Positions 28,234-32,013 of a DNA stretch of 32,013 bases are shown piece by piece. This stretch comes from Rodentibacter mrazii (GTDB lineage: Bacteria > Pseudomonadota > Gammaproteobacteria > Enterobacterales > Pasteurellaceae), in NCBI RefSeq assembly GCF_001998825.1, contig NZ_MLHG01000004.1, forward strand, positions 1-32,013. Reading direction: 5' to 3'. Made by a program: the position numbers and the translations under genes. How positions within the stretch are numbered: position 1 is the first letter of the stretch; each line of letters begins with the position of its first letter. The notes beneath the pieces are model-generated. The model ran no database searches. It worked only from the letters and a program-made list of their open reading frames with translations, and was not told the DNA's origin.

Positions 28234-29181
28234 TTATGATATGGAAAACCGCTTTTGCCATTGTTTTGGGCTGATATGGTGTTTGGCTTTAAAGTGTTGG
28301 CGGAATGCCGTTGTGGAATGAAAGCCTATTTGGTGAGCAATTTCATCAATCGTTAATTTGCTACTTTCTAACAATTCCCGCCCTTTTTGTAACCGAACCT
28401 CAATCAGCCATTCGGTAAATGCCATCCCCGTTGCTTGACGAAAATGACGAGTGAATGTGCTGCGGCTCATCATTAATTGTTTGGCTAACTCATCAATCGA
28501 ATAATTTCCTGTTAGATTAGTTCGTATAATATCTAGCCATTCATTGATATTCTCATTAGCGGTTTTACGTGCAATAGGTTGTTCAATAAATTGTGCCTGT
28601 CCTCCTTCCCGATGAGGAGAAATCACCAACAAACGTGCCAGTTGATTGGCAATTTTTACACCATATTGGCGGCGAACAATCGCAAGACAGCAATCTAACC
28701 CTGCAGACGTTCCTGCAGAGGTGATGATATTTTCATCTTCAATATAAATTGCATTGCAGTCTAATTTCACCTGTGGGAAACGTTGTTTAAAATCCGTTTC
28801 ACCTAACCAATGTGTCGTGGCCTTTTTACCATTCAGCAATCCGGCATAAGCCAGTGAATATGCCCCATAACACAGCCCCACAATCATCGCGCCACGTTGT
28901 GCCGCTTGTTGTAATGCCAGTATTAAAGCCTCGGAGGGAGGTTGATCGACATTATCCCAACCCGGTATCACAATAAAATCAGCTTGAGCTAACAAACGCA
29001 AATCGCCATCAGCTACAATCGTAGCAGGATAGGACTGTGCCACCCTTGGATTTTCCGCCACAATCTTGACATTAAATAAAGGTTTGCCCTCAATTTCTGT
29101 TGAAAAAACCATATAAGGCACAGAAAACTGAAAAGGGTTAAATTGGGGATAAAGTACAAGTGCAACAGTTGGAATAGGCAT
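28234..29181 (-). CDS. GlxA-family AraC-type transcriptional regulator
   Basis: The 315-residue protein joins an N-terminal DJ-1/PfpI-like domain to a C-terminal AraC HTH pair. The DJ-1 domain spans about 1-180, with the elbow VGLCYGAYSLAYAG and Cys104. In the HTH part, YSIDELAKQLMMSRSTFTRHF is the first helix-turn-helix and IDEIAHQIGFHSTTAFRQHFK the second. Such proteins sense small metabolites, but which one is not visible here. The ATG at 29181 (GAG upstream) is preferred to a TTG at 29211. It is divergent from the metallo-hydrolase gene, so that neighbour is the obvious target. Confidence 0.88.
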   Translation of the reverse strand: MPIPTVALVLYPQFNPFQFSVPYMVFSTEIEGKPLFNVKIVAENPRVAQSYPATIVADGDLRLLAQADFIVIPGWDNVDQPPSEALILALQQAAQRGAMIVGLCYGAYSLAYAGLLNGKKATTHWLGETDFKQRFPQVKLDCNAIYIEDENIITSAGTSAGLDCCLAIVRRQYGVKIANQLARLLVISPHREGGQAQFIEQPIARKTANENINEWLDIIRTNLTGNYSIDELAKQLMMSRSTFTRHFRQATGMAFTEWLIEVRLQKGRELLESSKLTIDEIAHQIGFHSTTAFRQHFKAKHHISPKQWQKRFSIS

Positions 29182-29274
29182 TTTTTTCTCATGTGAATAA
29201 ATTTGACCCAATTTTTTCGATATTTGAATAATAAGTCAATATTTTTTATTTTATCTCTCTTTCATAATAACCAC

Positions 29275-29290
29275 ACCGCACACAAGCGGT
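29275..29290. promoter_or_regulatory. Inverted repeat in the divergent regulator/hydrolase promoter region
   Basis: ACCGC-N6-GCGGT lies 33 bases before the hydrolase ATG, in the 142-base divergent gap. It could be an operator, but AraC-type proteins usually bind direct repeats. The right arm by chance spells ACAAGCGGT, the other Pasteurellaceae uptake-signal type. Confidence 0.3.
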
Positions 29291-29323
29291 TTAATTTATC
29301 TTATTTTTACAAGAGGAAACAAA

Positions 29324-30169
29324 ATGAAATTAAAACCTATCTTATTGACACTCGTGGCTGCAACCTTGGCAACAACGGCTCATGCCGAAATCAGCTATCA
29401 GCATATCCGTAATGCGACCGCCAAAATTGAAATGGCAGGTAGCACGTTTTTAGTCGATCCCTATCTTGCCCCTAAAGGCACTTATGCAGGCTTTGAAGGC
29501 ACGATTAACAGTCAAAAACGTAATCCGTTGATTGATATGGCAGAACCTGTTGAGAAAGTATTAGAAGGCGTTGATGCGGTGATTGTGACACATACCCACG
29601 CTGATCATTGGGACGAATATGCACAAAAAATGTTACCGAAAACCTTACCGATTTTTGTACAAAATGCCGGTGATGCACAAATTATCCGTTCACAAGGCTT
29701 TAAAGATGTTAGAGTCGTAGGTAAAAATACAGAATTTAACCAAGTAAAATTAAGCAAGACCGGCGGACAACACGGTACGGATCAAATGTACTCTACCCCA
29801 CAATTTGCTGAAATTTTAGGTGAAGCAATGGGCGTGGTAATGCAAGCGGACGGAGAAAAAACACTGTATATCGTAGGCGATACCATTTGGAATGAAGAAG
29901 TGGATTTTGCACTCAACCGTTATAAACCCGAAGTGATTGTCATGAATACGGGTTATGCACAAATGGAAGGTAATTCAGATAGTATTATTATGGGGAAAGC
30001 CGATGTGGCGAAAGCCCGTCAGGTTGCGCCAAAAGCCGATATTATTACCGTCCATATGGATGCGGTCAATCACGCTTCGGTGACTTCCGATGAAATGCGA
30101 AAATTCGTGAAGGAAAACAATTTGAGCAAAGTTGCTGTGCCAAAAGAGAGTGAAGTCTTGAAATATTAA
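29324..30169 (+). CDS. Exported metallo-beta-lactamase-fold hydrolase
   Basis: The 281-residue product has a Sec signal peptide (MKLKPILLTLVAATLATTAHA, cut before EIS). A metallo-beta-lactamase fold with the metal motif HTHADH (90-95) follows. Further likely ligands are His150, Asp186 (YIVGDTIW) and a C-terminal His (VHMDAVNH, 244 or 250). The layout resembles the UlaG-like/lactamase_B_2 group rather than class B beta-lactamases. The substrate is unknown; a lactone or phosphoester is possible. AGAGGAAAC precedes the ATG. No exact uptake signal occurs in this gene or its regulator. Confidence 0.85.
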   Translation: MKLKPILLTLVAATLATTAHAEISYQHIRNATAKIEMAGSTFLVDPYLAPKGTYAGFEGTINSQKRNPLIDMAEPVEKVLEGVDAVIVTHTHADHWDEYAQKMLPKTLPIFVQNAGDAQIIRSQGFKDVRVVGKNTEFNQVKLSKTGGQHGTDQMYSTPQFAEILGEAMGVVMQADGEKTLYIVGDTIWNEEVDFALNRYKPEVIVMNTGYAQMEGNSDSIIMGKADVAKARQVAPKADIITVHMDAVNHASVTSDEMRKFVKENNLSKVAVPKESEVLKY

Positions 30170-30232
30170 TGCAGAGTAAGAAATGAGTTAGACGAAATTC
30201 TGTCTATTCTTTTCAAATTAAAACCTATAATG

Positions 30233-30280
30233 AAAAGCGGTCGTAAAATCTTAAGGATTTTCGACCGCACTTTTATTTTA
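30233..30280. terminator. Bidirectional terminator between the hydrolase and gpt
   Basis: A long inverted repeat, GCGGTCG-t-AAAATC and GATTTT-CGACCGC with a short loop, is flanked by AAAA and ACTTTTATTTT. The right arm includes the uptake signal at 30264-30272. It serves both convergent genes. Confidence 0.85.
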
Positions 30281-30286
30281 AAAGTC

Positions 30287-30754
30287 TTATTTTCTCGCAA
30301 GAGGAGGAACAAATGCTAAACCTAAATCCCAAGGTTGTTCAATCCATGTGTTTTGCGGAATGTCGATGATATAATCGTCCACTAATTTTGCCCCTGCCGG
30401 TTTGGCGAAAACGGTGACAAATTTTGCATTAGGATACATTTCACGAATTGCACGAGCGGTATTGCCGGTATCGACCAAATCATCAACAACGATAAAGCCT
30501 TCTCCACCGTTTGGTACTTCCGCAGCATGTAAAACTTGGAGTTCGCCTTGGCTTGTGTGATCGTGATAACTGGCGATACAAACGGTTTCTACGTGGCGAA
30601 TGCTTAATTCACGCGCTAATACCGCTGCCGGAAATAAACCGCCACGGCTCACCGCAATAATGCCTTTCCATTGGGAAGCGGGAAGTAAACGTTCTGATAA
30701 TTTGCGGGCGTGCATTTGGAACATATCCCAAGTCACCACATATTTTTCGCTCAT
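30287..30754 (-). CDS. gpt: Xanthine-guanine phosphoribosyltransferase
   Basis: Gpt salvages guanine, xanthine and hypoxanthine to nucleotides using PRPP. The 155-residue protein has the PRPP-binding signature [14 protein letters not shown] (about 87-100) and the loop [29 protein letters not shown] near the C-terminus contacts the base. Length is typical of the E. coli enzyme. It is divergent from pepD across 100 bases, the arrangement also known in H. influenzae. Confidence 0.96.
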   Translation of the reverse strand: MSEKYVVTWDMFQMHARKLSERLLPASQWKGIIAVSRGGLFPAAVLARELSIRHVETVCIASYHDHTSQGELQVLHAAEVPNGGEGFIVVDDLVDTGNTARAIREMYPNAKFVTVFAKPAGAKLVDDYIIDIPQNTWIEQPWDLGLAFVPPLARK

Positions 30755-30854
30755 AATTACACCTTAATATCAATAAATAAAAATTGCGTAAGGATAACCT
30801 GAAACGGGGTTTTATGCTATTATTTCGTGAAATTTTTCGCAAAAAGGAAAGAAT

Positions 30855-32013
30855 ATGTCTGAAATTACCACCCTACAACCACAATTATTATGGAAATGGT
30901 TTGATCAAATTTGTGCAATCCCTCACCCTTCCCATCATGAGGACGAATTGGCAAATTTCATTGTCAATTGGGCGAAAGAAAAACAGTTTTTTGTGGAACG
31001 TGATGACGCGGGTAACGTGTTAATTCGCAAGCCTGCAACCGCCGGAATGGAAAACCGCACGCCGGTGGCATTGCAAGCTCATTTGGATATGGTGCCGCAA
31101 GCCAATGAAGGCAATCCACACGATTTCACCCAAGATCCAATTCGCCCCTATATTGACGGCGATTGGGTGAAAGCACAAGGCACCACATTGGGAGCGGACA
31201 ACGGAATTGGTTTAGCCTCTGCCCTTGCGGTGTTAGAAAGTGATGATGTGGCGCATCCGCCTCTTGAAGTGTTGCTCACAATGACGGAAGAAACCGGTAT
31301 GGACGGCGCATTAAATCTTCGCCGTAATTGGTTGCAATCCGAAATACTCATTAATACGGATACGGAGGAAATCGGTGAAATTTATATCGGTTGTGCCGGC
31401 GGCATTAATGCCAATTTGGAATTACCGATAGAACGAGAAAATAATGCTTTCGAGCATTGCCTTCAACTCACCTTAAAGGGCTTGCGTGGCGGGCATTCCG
31501 GTTGTGATATTCACACCGGCAGAGTGAATGCAATTAAGTTGCTTGCCCGTGTGTTGGCAAAACTTTCGCAAAATCAACCGCACTTTGCTTTAGCGGAAAT
31601 TCGTGGTGGCTCAATTCGTAATGCCATTCCCCGTGAAGCAGCTGCCGTTCTAGCGTTCAACGGTGAGGTTAATGCTATTGAAAGTGCGGTCAAAAATCTT
31701 GACGTTTTACTCAAAGAAGAATTGGCGATTGCTGAACCGAATTTAACCCTTTTTGTTGAACCGACCGCCAAAGCCGAAACGGTATTCACCGCACAAAGCA
31801 CAAAAACGGTAATTCATTTGTTAAACGCCTTGCCAAACGGCGTGATTCGCAACAGTGATGTGATTAAAAATGTGGTGGAAAGCTCACTCAGTATCGGTGT
31901 ATTAAAAACCGAAGGAGATAAAGTAAAAGGTACAATTTTAGTTCGTTCACTAATTGAAAGCGGTAAGGCTTATGTGACCGAGCTATTAAGCTCCGTTGCC
32001 GCCTTAGCCGGTG
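30855..32013 (+). CDS. pepD: Aminoacyl-histidine dipeptidase PepD (3' end missing)
   Basis: PepD is a zinc dipeptidase of family M20C that splits Xaa-His and other dipeptides. The frame is open from ATG 30855 (AAGGAAAGAAT upstream) to the window edge, giving 386 residues of an expected 480-490. It begins [20 protein letters not shown] and has metal-site segments [27 protein letters not shown] and [11 protein letters not shown], and [11 protein letters not shown] of the lid domain. Two uptake signals are within the coding region (31577-31585 and 31682-31690). With Opp it would complete peptide uptake and use. Confidence 0.96.
   Translation, partial: MSEITTLQPQLLWKWFDQICAIPHPSHHEDELANFIVNWAKEKQFFVERDDAGNVLIRKPATAGMENRTPVALQAHLDMVPQANEGNPHDFTQDPIRPYIDGDWVKAQGTTLGADNGIGLASALAVLESDDVAHPPLEVLLTMTEETGMDGALNLRRNWLQSEILINTDTEEIGEIYIGCAGGINANLELPIERENNAFEHCLQLTLKGLRGGHSGCDIHTGRVNAIKLLARVLAKLSQNQPHFALAEIRGGSIRNAIPREAAAVLAFNGEVNAIESAVKNLDVLLKEELAIAEPNLTLFVEPTAKAETVFTAQSTKTVIHLLNALPNGVIRNSDVIKNVVESSLSIGVLKTEGDKVKGTILVRSLIESGKAYVTELLSSVAALAG

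Larger units (their letters stand above)
14..31690. repeat. 27 DNA uptake signal sequences (AAGTGCGGT core, H. influenzae type)
   Basis: Exact 9-mers by eye, either strand, by first base: 14, 6617, 7835, 8523, 8648, 9128, 9476, 11352, 11895, 14572, 14603, 16570, 17477, 18541, 20678, 21518, 21818, 22200, 22750, 23853, 24510, 27152, 27631, 28105, 30264, 31577, 31682. None lies between 23 and 6616, a stretch that includes the accessory module. Several are intergenic and some sit in hairpins. They mark DNA preferred by the competence machinery of this Pasteurellaceae branch. Confidence 0.92.

Noticed and set aside
29282-29290. ACAAGCGGT as an Actinobacillus pleuropneumoniae-type uptake signal
   Set aside because: The clear, abundant signal in this window is AAGTGCGGT. 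I noticed only this single match of the other type, and it falls in a small inverted repeat.

Overview
The window looks like a chromosomal segment of a Pasteurellaceae bacterium of the Haemophilus/Aggregatibacter type. The 9-bp DNA uptake signal AAGTGCGGT (or its complement ACCGCACTT) occurs 27 times by eye, about once per 1.2 kb, which is the Haemophilus influenzae-type signal. Gene blocks such as gpt/pepD and def-fmt-rsmB-trkA-mscL fit that family. No rRNA, tRNA, CRISPR array, complete insertion sequence or prophage was seen.

Layout. (1) 28-4697, minus strand: an accessory three-gene module made of a DUF4123-type T6SS adaptor broken by an in-frame TAA, a large alpha/beta-hydrolase (lipase-like) candidate effector, and a membrane-anchored beta-propeller protein that could be its immunity partner. 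It lies just beyond the nlpD terminator, where enterobacteria carry rpoS. (2) 4806-8579, minus: truD-surE-yqaA-small lipoprotein-nlpD, a compact housekeeping run. (3) 8681-10645, plus: rraB, a SIMPL-domain exported protein preceded by an unusual array of short hairpins, and slyD. (4) 10701-12671, minus: a YagU-like membrane protein and transaldolase. (5) 12927-18540, plus: oligopeptide permease operon oppABCDF with a CRP-like site upstream, but with oppA frameshifted by 2 bp. (6) 18789-24521, minus: def-fmt-rsmB-trkA-mscL, with a family-2 glycosyltransferase inserted between rsmB and trkA. A short palindromic intergenic repeat occurs in opposite orientation on each side of the fmt-to-mscL block. 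(7) 24615-28091, minus: dnaE, with a nine-G run near its 3' end. (8) 28234-30169: a GlxA-type regulator divergent from an exported metallo-beta-lactamase-fold protein. (9) 30287-32013: gpt divergent from pepD, which runs off the window.

How the genes fit together. Most of the window is core metabolism: translation initiation and termination chemistry (fmt, def), RNA modification (truD, rsmB), replication (dnaE), purine salvage (gpt, surE), potassium and osmotic homeostasis (trkA, mscL), cell division and wall (nlpD), and peptide uptake and hydrolysis (opp, pepD). The most interesting part is the effector-like module at the left edge. It has no exact uptake signal, a nonsense-interrupted adaptor and no T6SS structural gene beside it, so it looks acquired and possibly decaying.
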